This document shows positions 8,939-17,981 of a DNA stretch of 64,000 nt, piece by piece. Each line of letters starts with the position of its first letter. Position 1 is the first letter of the stretch. The notes under the pieces were generated by a model. The model was not told where the DNA came from. It did not search any database and saw only the letters and a list, made by a program, of their open reading frames with translations. The DNA comes from Paracoccus sp041927875 (GTDB lineage Bacteria; Pseudomonadota; Alphaproteobacteria; Rhodobacterales; Rhodobacteraceae): assembly GCF_041927875.1 (NCBI RefSeq), contig NZ_JBHFHN010000013.1; one strand, 5' to 3'. Made by a program: the position numbers and the translations under genes.

Positions 8939-9927
8939 CACTGCACCGGGCAGGTGTCATCCGACTGATAGTCGTGAACCTTGATCTCGCCCGAGGCGAT
9001 CTTGGCGCTGGCGGCCTCGACCGCGGCTTTCATCTCGGGCGTGACCAGGGCTGCATTGTTGTCATCCATCGCCACCGAGACGCCGCCATGCGACAGATCC
9101 ATCACATGCACGCCGGTTTCCAGATCGGCACCGCCCTTGAAGGCTTCGATCACGGCTGCATCGACGCCCTTGACGACCGAGGTCAGCACCTTGCCGGGGT
9201 GCAGGTGGTTCTGGTTGCTGTCGACGCCGATCGACAGGATGCCCTCATCGGCGGCGGCTTGCAGCACGCCGATCCCGGTGCCACCGGCGGCGGCATAGAT
9301 CACATCGGCGCCCTGCGATTTCTGCGCCTTGGCCAGTTCCGCGCCCTTGACCGGATCGTTCCAGGCGGTCGGCGTGGTGCCGGTCATGTTCTGGATGACC
9401 TTCGCATCGGGGTTCTGCGCCTTGACGCCCTGCACATAGCCGCAGGCGAACTTACGGATCAGCGGGATGTCCATGCCGCCGACAAAGCCGACGGTGCCGG
9501 TCTTGCTGGCCATCGCGGCCATGATCCCGGCCAGATAGCTGCCCTGTTCCTCGGTAAAGACGACGCTGCGGATGTTGGGCTGTTCCACCACCATGTCGAT
9601 GATGACGAACTTGGTGTCCTTGTAGTCGGGCGCGACCTTGGCCAGCACGTCGCCAAAGGCAAAGCCGGTCATGACGATCGGGTTGGCACCGCTTTCAGCC
9701 AGGCGGCGCAAGGCCTGTTCGCGCTGCGCCTCGGATTGCATTTCCAGTTCCTTGTAGGAACCGCCGGTCTCGGCCTTCCAGGCCTCGGCACCGTGGAAGG
9801 CGGCCTCGTTGAAGGATTTGTCGAACTTGCCGCCAAGGTCATAGATCAGCGCCGGATCGGCCAGCGCTGCGCCTGCGGTCATCGCCAGCGCCGTGGCCGC
9901 GGCGAAAAAGCGTTTCATCTGGGTCAT
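8938..9927 (-). CDS. BMP family nucleoside-binding lipoprotein/periplasmic protein
   Basis: This 329-residue periplasmic receptor of the BMP/PnrA family begins with a signal peptide (MTQMKRFFAAATALAMTAG...ALA). Signature stretches are IYDLGGKFDKSFNEAA, GFVGGMDIPLIRKF and DVIYAAAGGTGIGV, which form the purine-nucleoside pocket in characterised members. The signal lacks a lipobox Cys, so the protein is probably soluble rather than lipid-anchored. A good ribosome binding site (AGGAG) precedes the ATG. It opens the five-gene uptake operon ending in punA, and the permease and ATPase partners follow directly. Confidence 0.92.
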   Translation of the reverse strand: MTQMKRFFAAATALAMTAGAALADPALIYDLGGKFDKSFNEAAFHGAEAWKAETGGSYKELEMQSEAQREQALRRLAESGANPIVMTGFAFGDVLAKVAPDYKDTKFVIIDMVVEQPNIRSVVFTEEQGSYLAGIMAAMASKTGTVGFVGGMDIPLIRKFACGYVQGVKAQNPDAKVIQNMTGTTPTAWNDPVKGAELAKAQKSQGADVIYAAAGGTGIGVLQAAADEGILSIGVDSNQNHLHPGKVLTSVVKGVDAAVIEAFKGGADLETGVHVMDLSHGGVSVAMDDNNAALVTPEMKAAVEAASAKIASGEIKVHDYQSDDTCPVQ

Positions 9928-10056
9928 GTGGTTCTCCTGACCTTTTACCGGGCGGCGAGTCAACGCCAGCCCACCCTGTTGTGGCAAGGATTAGGGACAG
10001 GAAGGCCAGGAAGGGTCAACAGGAATCTGCGCCAAAAGGCGGGGGTTCGGGCGTGC

Positions 10057-10482
10057 CTAATCGGCCGGACGCAGCGTCCGGGTCAGGATGCGCGCATCGG
10101 TTGCAGGGCCGCCCGCAGGGTCACGGTAATAGCCGCGCCGCTGCCCGGCATCCACGAAACCTGCCGCAAGGTAAAGCGCGATAGCGGCGGGGTTGTCGGC
10201 CGCGACCTCCAGAAAGGCGGTGGCCGCGCCCTTGTCGGCGCTGGCGGTCAGGAACCGCGCGACCAGCCGCGCGCCGATGCCCGCGCGCCGGGCCGGGGGC
10301 GCGACGGCCAGGGTCAGCAATTCGGCCTCATCCGCGATGACCCGGCCAATCAGAAAGCCCTGCGCCTCGACCAGCAGAAACGCGCCGGGCGCGGCCAGCG
10401 TCGCGCCGATCTGATCCGCCGACCACGGCGCGGGTCGGGTAAAGCTGGCGGCGTGGATGGCCGCCAGATCGTGCAGGTTCAT
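10057..10482 (-). CDS. rimI: GNAT acetyltransferase, probable ribosomal-protein-alanine N-acetyltransferase
   Basis: This 141-residue single-domain GNAT protein carries an acetyl-CoA-binding stretch LTLAVAPPARRAGIGARL and the C-terminal part FLEVAADNPAAIALYLAAGFVDAGQRRGYY. The latter matches RimI, which acetylates the N-terminal Ala of ribosomal protein S18. Its start overlaps the tsaB stop (ATGA). The tsaB-rimI pair is common in bacteria and supports this name over a generic GNAT. Confidence 0.8.
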   Translation of the reverse strand: MNLHDLAAIHAASFTRPAPWSADQIGATLAAPGAFLLVEAQGFLIGRVIADEAELLTLAVAPPARRAGIGARLVARFLTASADKGAATAFLEVAADNPAAIALYLAAGFVDAGQRRGYYRDPAGGPATDARILTRTLRPAD

Positions 10483-11078
10483 GGCAGGATCACCGGTGCC
10501 GGATCGCGCGGCGGGGCGGCATCGGCGGGGCGCAGATACAGCGGCGCGGGGCGCGGCTGGGGCGTGTCCAGGCGCGTCGCGGCGATGCGGGCGATGGCCT
10601 CGGCAATGGGATGGGCGGGGGGTGTCGCGCCGGGGATGTCGCCGATCAGCGGGCCTGCGGGTGCGACGTCGAGCAGCGCAGGCGGGCTGTTGGGGTCAAA
10701 GCCCTGCGCATAGACCGCGCCGCGCCGTGCATCCAGCGCCACCGTGACCGGGCGGGGGGCGTCCAGCGCCGCGGCCTCAAGCGTGGTGACACCGACGGCG
10801 GGGATGCCGGCGGCCAGCGCGATGCCGCGCGCGGCGGCCACGCTGATGCGCACGCCGGTGAAATTGCCGGGGCCAACGCCCACGCCGATGCCGTCCAGAT
10901 CGCCCCAGCCGATCCCCGCGCCCGCGAGCAGCGATTGCAGCAAGGGCATCAGCCGTTCGGCCTGCCCCTTGTCCATCGCCTCGACCACAGAGGCGACGAT
11001 GGCCCCGCCGCGCAGCAAAGCGGCCGCGCAATGCGCGGCCGATGTGTCAAAGGCAAGGACCGTGGGGTCAGACCGCAA
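10479..11078 (-). CDS. tsaB: tRNA threonylcarbamoyladenosine biosynthesis protein TsaB
   Basis: This 199-residue ASKHA-fold partner of TsaD is needed for the t6A37 modification of ANN-decoding tRNAs. It carries AFDTSAAHCAAALL at the N-terminus and GVGPGNFTGVRI around residue 70, both typical of TsaB. No ATG or GTG exists upstream of the conserved first strand, and the best start is TTG at 11078. The reading frame begins 11 bp inside the end of the nfu gene and overlaps rimI by 4 bp, so the genes are co-transcribed. Confidence 0.9.
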   Translation of the reverse strand: MRSDPTVLAFDTSAAHCAAALLRGGAIVASVVEAMDKGQAERLMPLLQSLLAGAGIGWGDLDGIGVGVGPGNFTGVRISVAAARGIALAAGIPAVGVTTLEAAALDAPRPVTVALDARRGAVYAQGFDPNSPPALLDVAPAGPLIGDIPGATPPAHPIAEAIARIAATRLDTPQPRPAPLYLRPADAAPPRDPAPVILP

Positions 11079-11628
11079 CGGGGCGCACCTCGGTCACTTC
11101 GGGGATGTAGTGGCGCAGCAGGTTCTCGATCCCCATTTTCAGCGTCAGGGTCGAGGACGGGCAGCCTGCGCAGGCGCCCTTCATGTGCAGATAGACGACG
11201 CCGCGATCAAAGCCGTGGAAGGTGATGTCGCCACCGTCCTGGGCCACGGCGGGGCGCACGCGGGTGTCCAGCAGTTCCTTGATCTGTTCGATCACCTCGG
11301 CATCGGGACCGTCGGTGGCGACATGGCCATCATCGCTGCCATTGCCCTCGATCGCCGGGGCGCCGGATTGGTAATGCTCCATGATCGCGCCCAGGATCGC
11401 GGGCTTGACGTGATCCCATTCGACGCCGCTGGCCTTGGTCACGGTCAGGAAGTCGGACCCGAGGAACACGCCGGTCACACCATCGACCGCGAACACACGC
11501 CGGGCCAGGGGCGAGGTCGCCGCCGCCGCGGCTTCGGGGAAATCGGCTGTGCCTTGGGCCAGAACGGTCTGGCCGGGCAGGAACTTCAGCGTGGCGGGGT
11601 TCGGCGTGGATTCGGTCTGGATGAACAT
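11068..11628 (-). CDS. Nfu-type iron-sulfur cluster carrier protein
   Basis: The 186-residue protein has an N-terminal Nfu_N domain (MFIQTESTPNPATLKFLPG) and a C-terminal NifU-like domain. The cluster-ligand motif CAGC is at residues 153-156, within GACAGCPSSTLTLKMGIE. Such proteins hold and hand over 4Fe-4S clusters to apo-enzymes in the cytoplasm. It lies between a universal stress protein gene and tsaB on the same strand and probably shares their transcript. Confidence 0.92.
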   Translation of the reverse strand: MFIQTESTPNPATLKFLPGQTVLAQGTADFPEAAAAATSPLARRVFAVDGVTGVFLGSDFLTVTKASGVEWDHVKPAILGAIMEHYQSGAPAIEGNGSDDGHVATDGPDAEVIEQIKELLDTRVRPAVAQDGGDITFHGFDRGVVYLHMKGACAGCPSSTLTLKMGIENLLRHYIPEVTEVRPVAV

Positions 11629-11716
11629 CGGGCGCTCCTTTGGGGCCGATATGGGGGTGGGGTCCGGGTCAAGTCAAGGCGCAGGGCCTGCGACGGATCT
11701 GCGACGGGCGGCCGCG

Positions 11717-12172
11717 TCAGGTGATCGCCTCAAGCCGTTCCTTGGACATATCGCCCGGCACCACGGTCAGCGGGCAGGGCAGGGCGCCCGCGTTGCGCGA
11801 CATATGGGTGACCAGCGGGCCGGGGCCGGACTTTTCGGTGGAGGCCCCCAGCACCAGCACGCCGATCTGCGGGTCTTCCGATATGGCGGCCAGGATTTCG
11901 GCCACCGGCTCGCCCTCGCGCACGATCAGCTCGGGGTTGATGCCCTGCTTGTCGCGCATCCATTTCGCATAGACCTCGAAATGGGCCTCGATGCGTTCGC
12001 GGGCCTCGGCGCGCATCAGGTCGGCGACGCCGATCCAGCCCTTCAACTCGTCCGGGGGGATGATCGACAGGATGGCGACCCCGGCCCCGGTATGGGCGGC
12101 GCGCAGCGCGGCATAGCGCATGGCGTTCAGGCATTCGCGGCTGTCGTCCAGCACCACCAGAAACTTGCGCAT
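11717..12172 (-). CDS. universal stress protein family protein
   Basis: This 151-residue single UspA domain begins MRKFLVVLDDSRECLNAMRYA. The C-terminal part VLVLGASTEKSGPGPLV resembles the ATP-binding G-x2-G-x9-G pattern of nucleotide-binding Usp proteins. The ATG at 12172 was chosen over an upstream in-frame start because it follows a purine-rich GGGGGAAG and begins the conserved first strand. The physiological role is not evident beyond the family link to stress and starvation. It heads the usp-nfu-tsaB-rimI run. Confidence 0.85.
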   Translation of the reverse strand: MRKFLVVLDDSRECLNAMRYAALRAAHTGAGVAILSIIPPDELKGWIGVADLMRAEARERIEAHFEVYAKWMRDKQGINPELIVREGEPVAEILAAISEDPQIGVLVLGASTEKSGPGPLVTHMSRNAGALPCPLTVVPGDMSKERLEAIT

Positions 12173-12215
12173 CCGAGCTTCCCCCTGGGTCGACCCTTGC
12201 GGCGGGCGCCCTTCT

Positions 12216-13256
12216 TCAGCGGCGATGATCGCGCGAAATCGGCGGCGGGGCAAGCCGGGCCGAGGGCGCGGGGCGGTGATGCAGCGCGCGACGCAAGGCC
12301 AGTTTCAGAGCGGCCAAGGCCAGGGCGGTCACTTGCGCCGCTGCAAGGGCGACCAACCCAATGGCCGCAACCGCCGCCGTGCTGACCCGGTTCAGCACCC
12401 GCAGCGCGCGGGCCTTTCCCAGCAAGGTCAGCGCCTTGCGGCTGTCTGGCCCGGCGACCTCGGCCAGCCGCGCAAGCCGCGCCAGATCGGGCGCGTCATC
12501 GGCCAGACGCACGACCCCCAGCACCTCGGCGGGCGATGTCGCGCGCGCGATCCGCGTGACATCGCCCGCCATGTCGGCCAGCCGCTCGGCCCCGCCCGCC
12601 TCGCGCGTGGCGCGGATCAGGGCGGCGTTCAGGCCGGGGCTGATCGCCTCGGCCCGGCGCGCGACGCGCAGCGCGGTGACGCCGGTCTTGATCGGCGCCG
12701 CGCCGCCCACGGTGGCCACGGTCGCCGCCGTCGCGGCAAGGCCCAGACCGGCAAGCGCCGCCTCGATTTCGTCAACATCATCGCCGCTGGCCCAAGCCAT
12801 GCCCTGACGGCGCAGCGCGTTCACATCCCCGGCGGGCGAGATTTCAAACGGGATCGCGCAGGCCCCGATCAGCGTCAGGCTGCGGCAGGACCGGATGTCG
12901 GCCATGCAGGTCAGGCAGGCCCCGGCAGTGGCCATCCAGCCCTGATCCTGCGCCAGCCGTTCGGTCGCGCGGGCGCGCAGATCGGCGGGCAGGGGGGTGG
13001 CCTGGTCATCGGCAATCGCCAGCATCAGCGCGATCTGATCGGCGTCATCGGCGGCAAGCGCGGCCTCGATCCGCGCCGCCAGCGCCTCGGGTGTCGCCGC
13101 CCGCGCCATCGCGCGGCTCAGCGCGGCGCGGGCCTGATCGGCGCTGCGTTCGACCAGCGGCTGCGCAAAGGGGTGCTGCGACAGCGCCCCAGCCGCCGCC
13201 GCCACCGTGACGCCCGCCCAGATCAGCAGCGCCAGCCGGGCAATTGCGCGGATCAT
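12216..13256 (-). CDS. uncharacterised membrane-anchored protein with a Cys-rich segment
   Basis: I do not recognise this 346-residue protein. It starts with a hydrophobic stretch (MIRAIARLALLIWAGV) and ends with a hydrophobic region (VAAIGLVALAAAQVTALAL) followed by a basic tail. The middle is Ala/Arg-rich and probably helical. Around residues 115-135 there are four cysteines (CLTC, SC, GAC) that could bind metal or form disulfides in the periplasm. The ATG overlaps the stop of the upstream aminotransferase gene (ATGA), so the two are translated together. Confidence 0.7.
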   Translation of the reverse strand: MIRAIARLALLIWAGVTVAAAAGALSQHPFAQPLVERSADQARAALSRAMARAATPEALAARIEAALAADDADQIALMLAIADDQATPLPADLRARATERLAQDQGWMATAGACLTCMADIRSCRSLTLIGACAIPFEISPAGDVNALRRQGMAWASGDDVDEIEAALAGLGLAATAATVATVGGAAPIKTGVTALRVARRAEAISPGLNAALIRATREAGGAERLADMAGDVTRIARATSPAEVLGVVRLADDAPDLARLARLAEVAGPDSRKALTLLGKARALRVLNRVSTAAVAAIGLVALAAAQVTALALAALKLALRRALHHRPAPSARLAPPPISRDHRR

Positions 13257-14113
13257 CGGCTGTGCGCGAAATCCCAATACATGTCGCGGATGCGCCGCGT
13301 CACCGGCCCGATGCCATAGGTCACATCGTCGAACCCGGTGACCGGCATCACCTTGGAAAAGTTGCCCGACAGGAACACCTCATCGGCGGCGCGGAAATCA
13401 TCGAGGCTCAGCACGGTTTCATGGACGGTCACGCCCGCCGCGCGCAGGTTGGCGATGTGGCGGGCGCGGGTGATGCCCGACAGGAAGGTGCCGTTGGCGA
13501 CAGGGGTGAATACTTCGCCGTCGCGGATCATGAAGATATTGGCGGTGGCGGTTTCGGCGACATTGCCCATGGCATCCTGCACCAGGGCATTGCCGAACCC
13601 CTTGCGCCGCGCCTCGACCAGCATGCGGGCGTTGTTGGGATAAAGGCAGCCGGCCTTGGCGTTACAGACGTTGTCGGCCAGCACCGGGCGGCGGAACTGC
13701 GTCGTGGTCAGGGTCGTCGCGGCCTCGGGCGCGGGCATGGCCACCTGTTCCAGACTGATCGCAAACCCGGTCGAGTTCTCGGCCGGGGCCACCCCCAGAT
13801 CAGAGCCGTCGATGGCCCAATACATCGGCCGGATATAGACGGCGGCGCCCGCGCCATAGGTCGACAGCCCCTCGCGGATCGCCTCGACCATGGTGTCGGG
13901 GGCGACGGTGGGGGTGATCATCAGCGCCTCGGCCGACCGGTTCAGCCGCGCGCAATGGGCATCCAGATCGGGGGTCACGCCCTCGAACAGGCGGGCGCCG
14001 TCAAAGACCGAAGATCCTTGCCAGATGCCGTGATCGGCGGCCCGCATCACCGCAATGTCGCCGTCGTGCCAGCGACCGTCGAAAAAGGTGCGGATATGGG
14101 TGCCAAAGGCCAT
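13253..14113 (-). CDS. class IV aminotransferase, branched-chain amino acid aminotransferase-like
   Basis: This 286-residue PLP enzyme of fold type IV contains VMRAADHGIWQGSSVFDGARL near the N-terminus, the presumed Schiff-base lysine K153 in NAKAGCLYPN, and ETATANIFMI, which supplies the conserved Glu. The family interconverts branched-chain amino acids and 2-oxoacids, but D-amino-acid transaminases and aminodeoxychorismate lyases share the fold, so the substrate is inferred. The ATG at 14113 has a strong AGGAGGG upstream. The gene is coupled by ATGA to the uncharacterised gene after it. Confidence 0.82.
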   Translation of the reverse strand: MAFGTHIRTFFDGRWHDGDIAVMRAADHGIWQGSSVFDGARLFEGVTPDLDAHCARLNRSAEALMITPTVAPDTMVEAIREGLSTYGAGAAVYIRPMYWAIDGSDLGVAPAENSTGFAISLEQVAMPAPEAATTLTTTQFRRPVLADNVCNAKAGCLYPNNARMLVEARRKGFGNALVQDAMGNVAETATANIFMIRDGEVFTPVANGTFLSGITRARHIANLRAAGVTVHETVLSLDDFRAADEVFLSGNFSKVMPVTGFDDVTYGIGPVTRRIRDMYWDFAHSR

Positions 14114-14169
14114 CGTCGTCCCTCCTGAAAGTCGCGGCACGCTAACGCGGGGACACGCGGTCGGCAAGG

Positions 14170-14946
14170 TCAGGCAAAGGGGTCGGCGGGATAGCCCACG
14201 CCGGTCAGGTAAAGCCCCTGCGGCGGGCTGACCGGGCCACAGGCGGCGCGGTCGCGCGCTTCCAGCGCCTCGGCCACGCGGCCCGGCGGCCAGGCCCCGG
14301 CGCCCACACGTTCCAGCGTGCCGATGATCGAGCGCACCTGATTGTGCAGGAACGATCGCGCGCGCAGGGTGAAGCGATGCTCGATCCCGCCCGGCACGGC
14401 GTGGCTTTCCAGCGTGATCTGATCCAGCGTCTTGACCGGACTGGCCGCCTGACAGATCGAGGATCGGAAGGTGGTGAAATCATGCCGCCCGATCAGATGC
14501 GCGGCGGCTTCGCGCATCGCATCCCCGTCCAGCGCGTTTTTCACCTGCCAGACCCGGCCCCGGTCGATCACCGCAGGGGCGCGCCGTTCCAGCAGGCGGA
14601 ACAGATAGCGACGCTCGACGGCGGAAAAGCGCGCGTGGAAATCGTCGTTGACGCGGGCGGCGCGCAGGATGGCGACGGGGGCAGGGCGCAGATGGGCGTT
14701 CAGCGCTTCGGCCAGCCGAAAGGGATCCCAGTCGCGGGTCAGATCGGCATGGGCGACCTGACCTGTGGCGTGAACCCCCGCATCGGTCCGCCCGGCGGCG
14801 GCGATCCGCGCGCCTGCCGCGAAGCCCGCGTCCAGCCGCGACAGCGCGGCCTCAACAGCGCCCTGCACGCTGGGCTGGTCGGCCTGGGCCTGCCAGCCCG
14901 CGAACGGGCCGCCGTCATATTCGATCAAAAGCGCATAGCGGAACAT
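14170..14946 (-). CDS. truA: tRNA pseudouridine(38-40) synthase
   Basis: This 258-residue enzyme isomerises uridines 38-40 in the anticodon arm of many tRNAs. It starts MFRYALLIEYDGGPFAGWQAQ, as is typical, and carries the catalytic Asp55 in GRTDAGVHA. The C-terminal FLHNQVRSIIGTLERVG is also characteristic. The length is normal for TruA. It lies 56 bp upstream of the aminotransferase gene on the same strand. Confidence 0.96.
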   Translation of the reverse strand: MFRYALLIEYDGGPFAGWQAQADQPSVQGAVEAALSRLDAGFAAGARIAAAGRTDAGVHATGQVAHADLTRDWDPFRLAEALNAHLRPAPVAILRAARVNDDFHARFSAVERRYLFRLLERRAPAVIDRGRVWQVKNALDGDAMREAAAHLIGRHDFTTFRSSICQAASPVKTLDQITLESHAVPGGIEHRFTLRARSFLHNQVRSIIGTLERVGAGAWPPGRVAEALEARDRAACGPVSPPQGLYLTGVGYPADPFA

Positions 14947-15031
14947 GCGGATGACATAGCGCCGCGCAGGCACCCTACACAAGCCGCGACCGCGCCCCTA
15001 TCTTGGGGCCTGATTGGCAAAGGAGGCGCCC

Positions 15032-16447
15032 TTGGGCATCGGCGATCTGGCGGACGGGCTGTTGCGCGGGGTGGAAACCCTGACCGAGACCGTGACCGCG
15101 CCCTTCAGCGACCCGGTGGTGCGGCTGGGTGTCACCGGCCTGTCGCGGGCCGGAAAAACGGTGTTCATCACCGCACTGGTGGCGAACCTGATGAACCGCG
15201 GCCGGATGCAGGCGTTTCGCGCCGCCCATGACGGCACCATCCGCGCGGCCTTCCTGCAACCGCAGCCCGACGACACGCTGGCGCGGTTCGATTACGAAGG
15301 CCATCTGGCGGCGCTGACCGGGCCGGACCCCCGCTGGCCCGATGGCACGCGGTCGATCAGCCAGCTCAGGCTGTCGTTCCGCATCCAGCCCTCGGGGATG
15401 CTGGGCAGCTTGCGCGGGGCGCGGACGCTGCATCTGGATATCATCGACTATCCCGGCGAGTGGCTGCTGGATGTCGCGCTGATGGAGAAATCCTATGCCG
15501 ACTGGTCGGCCGAGGTGCTGGCGCGGATGCCCGCCCGCCCCGGCGGCGAACAGGCGCTTGCGGCATTGAGCGGCGCGGATGCAGCGGCCGATTTCAGCAA
15601 TGCCACCGCGCAGGCCCTTGCCGCGGCCTATACCGCGCATCTGACGGCGGCGCGCGAAGCTGGTTTTTCCGATTGCACGCCGGGCCGGTTCCTGATGCCC
15701 GGCGATCTGGCCGGCAGCCCGGCGCTGACCTTTGCCCCCTTGCTCTTGCCCGACAAGGCCCCGCGCGGCAGCCTGTATCGAGAGTTCGAGCGCCGGTTCG
15801 AGGCCTATAAATCGCGCATTGTCAAACCCTTCTTCCGCGACCACTTCGCCCGCATCGACCGTCAGGTGGTGCTGGTCGATGTGCTGGGCGCGATCCACGC
15901 TGGCCCCCCGGCTGTCGAGGACATGCGCCGCGTGCTGGCCGAGATCCTGTCGGCCTTCAACCCCGGCCGCATCGGGTGGCTGGCGGCGCTGTTCGGCGGG
16001 CGGCGGGTGGACCGCATCCTGTTCGCCGCGACCAAGGCCGACCACCTGCATTCCGATCAGCACGCGCGGCTGACCGCGATCCTGTCGGCCTTGGTGCGCG
16101 ATGCCCGCGACCGCGCCGATTTTGCCGGGGCGCGCACCGAAAGCCTGGCCATCGCCAGCCTGCGCACCACCACCGAGGAGGTGATCGACCCCGCCGGTGA
16201 GGCTTTGGGCGCGGTGCGCGGCACGCTGATCGACGCCCGACAAGCGGCCTTCTATCCGGGCGAGCTGCCCTCTGATCCCGCCACCCTGCTGTCGCCCGCG
16301 CGGGACGGCGCGGCGGCCTGGCTGGATGGCGATTACGCGGTGATGCGCTTTGCCCCGGCGAAGATCACGATGAAACCCGGCGACGGCCCGCCCCATATCC
16401 GGCTGGACCGCGCCGCCGAGTTCCTGCTGGGGGACAAGTTCCGATGA
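15032..16447 (+). CDS. YcjX-like P-loop protein (DUF463)
   Basis: This 471-residue predicted GTP-binding protein has a P-loop GLSRAGKT at residues 36-43 and the YcjX landmarks IDYPGEWLLD and RILFAATKADHLH. YcjX proteins occur next to YcjF and are linked to envelope or phage-shock stress in some proteobacteria; the biochemical role is unknown. The start is the TTG at 15032, six nucleotides after a near-perfect AGGAGG at 15021-15026. An in-frame TTG at 15014 would place that Shine-Dalgarno inside the gene. It overlaps the next gene by 4 bp. Confidence 0.85.
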   Translation: MGIGDLADGLLRGVETLTETVTAPFSDPVVRLGVTGLSRAGKTVFITALVANLMNRGRMQAFRAAHDGTIRAAFLQPQPDDTLARFDYEGHLAALTGPDPRWPDGTRSISQLRLSFRIQPSGMLGSLRGARTLHLDIIDYPGEWLLDVALMEKSYADWSAEVLARMPARPGGEQALAALSGADAAADFSNATAQALAAAYTAHLTAAREAGFSDCTPGRFLMPGDLAGSPALTFAPLLLPDKAPRGSLYREFERRFEAYKSRIVKPFFRDHFARIDRQVVLVDVLGAIHAGPPAVEDMRRVLAEILSAFNPGRIGWLAALFGGRRVDRILFAATKADHLHSDQHARLTAILSALVRDARDRADFAGARTESLAIASLRTTTEEVIDPAGEALGAVRGTLIDARQAAFYPGELPSDPATLLSPARDGAAAWLDGDYAVMRFAPAKITMKPGDGPPHIRLDRAAEFLLGDKFR

Positions 16448-17517
16448 CCGATACACCCCGCAAAGGCCCGGTGCTGATCGACTATTCTGCGCCCGAGGCC
16501 CCCCCCACCACCCGCCGCACCGCGCCGCGGATCGAGGCTGCCGAGACCGCGCCGCCCTCACCGGCCGAGGCGCCGCCGGTGACCGACGCACCTGAGGAGC
16601 TGGACGCGCTGCCCCCCGATGGTCGGGCGATGCGGGTAGTCTCGGCCCTGATGGCGCGGCGGGAATCGCTGCTGTCGAAATGGTTCTGGCGGGTAGCCTT
16701 CGCGCTGATCGGCTTTATCGTCTCGCTGGCGGCCTGGACCTGGGTGACCGGCCTTTTGGCCGCCTATCCGGTGCTGGGCTGGATCGCGGCGGGGCTGGTG
16801 GGTCTGTTCCTGCTGCTGGCGGCGGGGCTGGCGCTGCGCGAACTTGCGGCTTTTTCGCGGCTGCGTCGGCTGGACAGCATCCACAAGGCGGCGGTCGGTG
16901 CCTTGGCCTCGACCAATGCCAAGGACGCCCGCGCGGTGGTGGCCGATCTTGACCGGCTTTATGCGGGCCGCGCCGATCTGGACTGGCCGCGCGCCCGGCT
17001 GGCCGAACGGCTGCCCGACGCGCCCGATGCGCTGGGCGCGCTGCATCTGGCCGAGGCCGAGCTGATGGCACCGCTGGACGCCGCCGCCCGCGTCGAGATC
17101 GAGGCCGCCGCCCGCACCGTCGCCACCGTCACCGCGCTGGTGCCGCTGGCCTTGGCCGATGTGTTCGCCGCGCTGGCCGCCAACCTGCGCATGATCCGCC
17201 GCATCGCCGAAATCTACGGCGGGCGCGCGGGCAGCTTTGGCAGTTGGCGGCTGGCGCGCACCGTGCTGACCCATCTGGTCGCCACCGGTGCGGTCGCGGC
17301 GGGCGATGACCTGATCGAGACGATGGCCGGGGGCGGGCTTCTGTCCAAGCTCAGCCGCCGCTTTGGCGAGGGGGTGGTGAACGGCGCCCTGACCGCCCGC
17401 GTCGGCATCGCGGCGATGGAGGTCTGCCGCCCGCTGCCCTTCGTCGCGCTGGATCGCCCGCGCGTCGGCAATCTGGTCAAACGTGCCGTAACCGGGCTGT
17501 TCGATCGCCAAAAGTGA
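16444..17517 (+). CDS. YcjF-like inner-membrane protein (DUF697/TIGR01620)
   Basis: The 357-residue membrane protein is translationally coupled to the YcjX homologue (ATGA). The first 70 residues are Pro/Ala-rich and hydrophilic, followed by two hydrophobic segments at about 80-100 and 105-128, and then a helical cytoplasmic domain containing AEIYGGRAGSFGSWRLARTV. This arrangement matches the YcjF family. The two proteins presumably act together. The stop codon overlaps the start of the palindromic terminator at 17516. Confidence 0.82.
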   Translation: MTDTPRKGPVLIDYSAPEAPPTTRRTAPRIEAAETAPPSPAEAPPVTDAPEELDALPPDGRAMRVVSALMARRESLLSKWFWRVAFALIGFIVSLAAWTWVTGLLAAYPVLGWIAAGLVGLFLLLAAGLALRELAAFSRLRRLDSIHKAAVGALASTNAKDARAVVADLDRLYAGRADLDWPRARLAERLPDAPDALGALHLAEAELMAPLDAAARVEIEAAARTVATVTALVPLALADVFAALAANLRMIRRIAEIYGGRAGSFGSWRLARTVLTHLVATGAVAAGDDLIETMAGGGLLSKLSRRFGEGVVNGALTARVGIAAMEVCRPLPFVALDRPRVGNLVKRAVTGLFDRQK

Positions 17518-17568
17518 GTATTTGTTCAAAGAGGAAGCCCGCTGTCTTTCCTCTTTGTCCAAATACTC
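17516..17568. terminator. palindromic bidirectional terminator-like element
   Basis: GAGTATTTG...CAAAGAGGAA is followed by a GC-rich loop and then TTTCCTCTTTG...CAAATACTC, an inverted repeat of about 20 bp per arm with two mismatched positions. It lies exactly between two convergent genes (YcjF homologue and haemoglobin). A near-identical design occurs at 21613-21664 between ileS and eno. Confidence 0.65.
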
Positions 17569-17573
17569 AAGCC

Positions 17574-17975
17574 TTAGCGTAACACCGGCGGTGCCGTCTG
17601 AGGTTTGGCGTGGATCGACAGCCCCATCGACAGACTGTCGCCGATGCGATGCGCAAGCGCCGACCAGGCGGCGGCGGTCTGGGGCGGCAGCGCCTTGGCC
17701 AGCGTGTCGTCGAACAGGCACAGCCACGGGCCGAAATGCTGGGCGCGCACATCGCCGGCCGCGATATGGGCCTGCATCGGATTGCCGTCATATTGCCGTT
17801 CGCCCAGGATCGCGTTCTTCCAGAAGCGGGCGATCTTGGCCTCATGTTCGGGCCAGTCGGTGACGTGGCGCGCAAAGATCGGCCCCAGTTCGGGGTGGCG
17901 GCGGATGGCGGCGTAAAAGGCCGTCATTACGCGGTCGATCTGGTCGGGGGTGATGTCGAAACGGGCAAAGCTCAT
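17574..17975 (-). CDS. group III truncated haemoglobin
   Basis: This 133-residue haem protein of the 2-on-2 globin superfamily, group III (P), carries FDITPDQIDRVMTAFYAAIRRHPELGPIFARHV and FWKNAILGERQYDGNP. The segment AGDVRAQHFGPWLCLFDDTL includes the expected proximal histidine. Such proteins bind O2 or NO; a role in NO or peroxide handling is usual but not proven. A promoter at 17982-18009 would start transcription at or next to the ATG, implying a leaderless mRNA. The 3' end meets the palindromic terminator. Confidence 0.9.
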   Translation of the reverse strand: MSFARFDITPDQIDRVMTAFYAAIRRHPELGPIFARHVTDWPEHEAKIARFWKNAILGERQYDGNPMQAHIAAGDVRAQHFGPWLCLFDDTLAKALPPQTAAAWSALAHRIGDSLSMGLSIHAKPQTAPPVLR

Positions 17976-17981
17976 CGCGCG

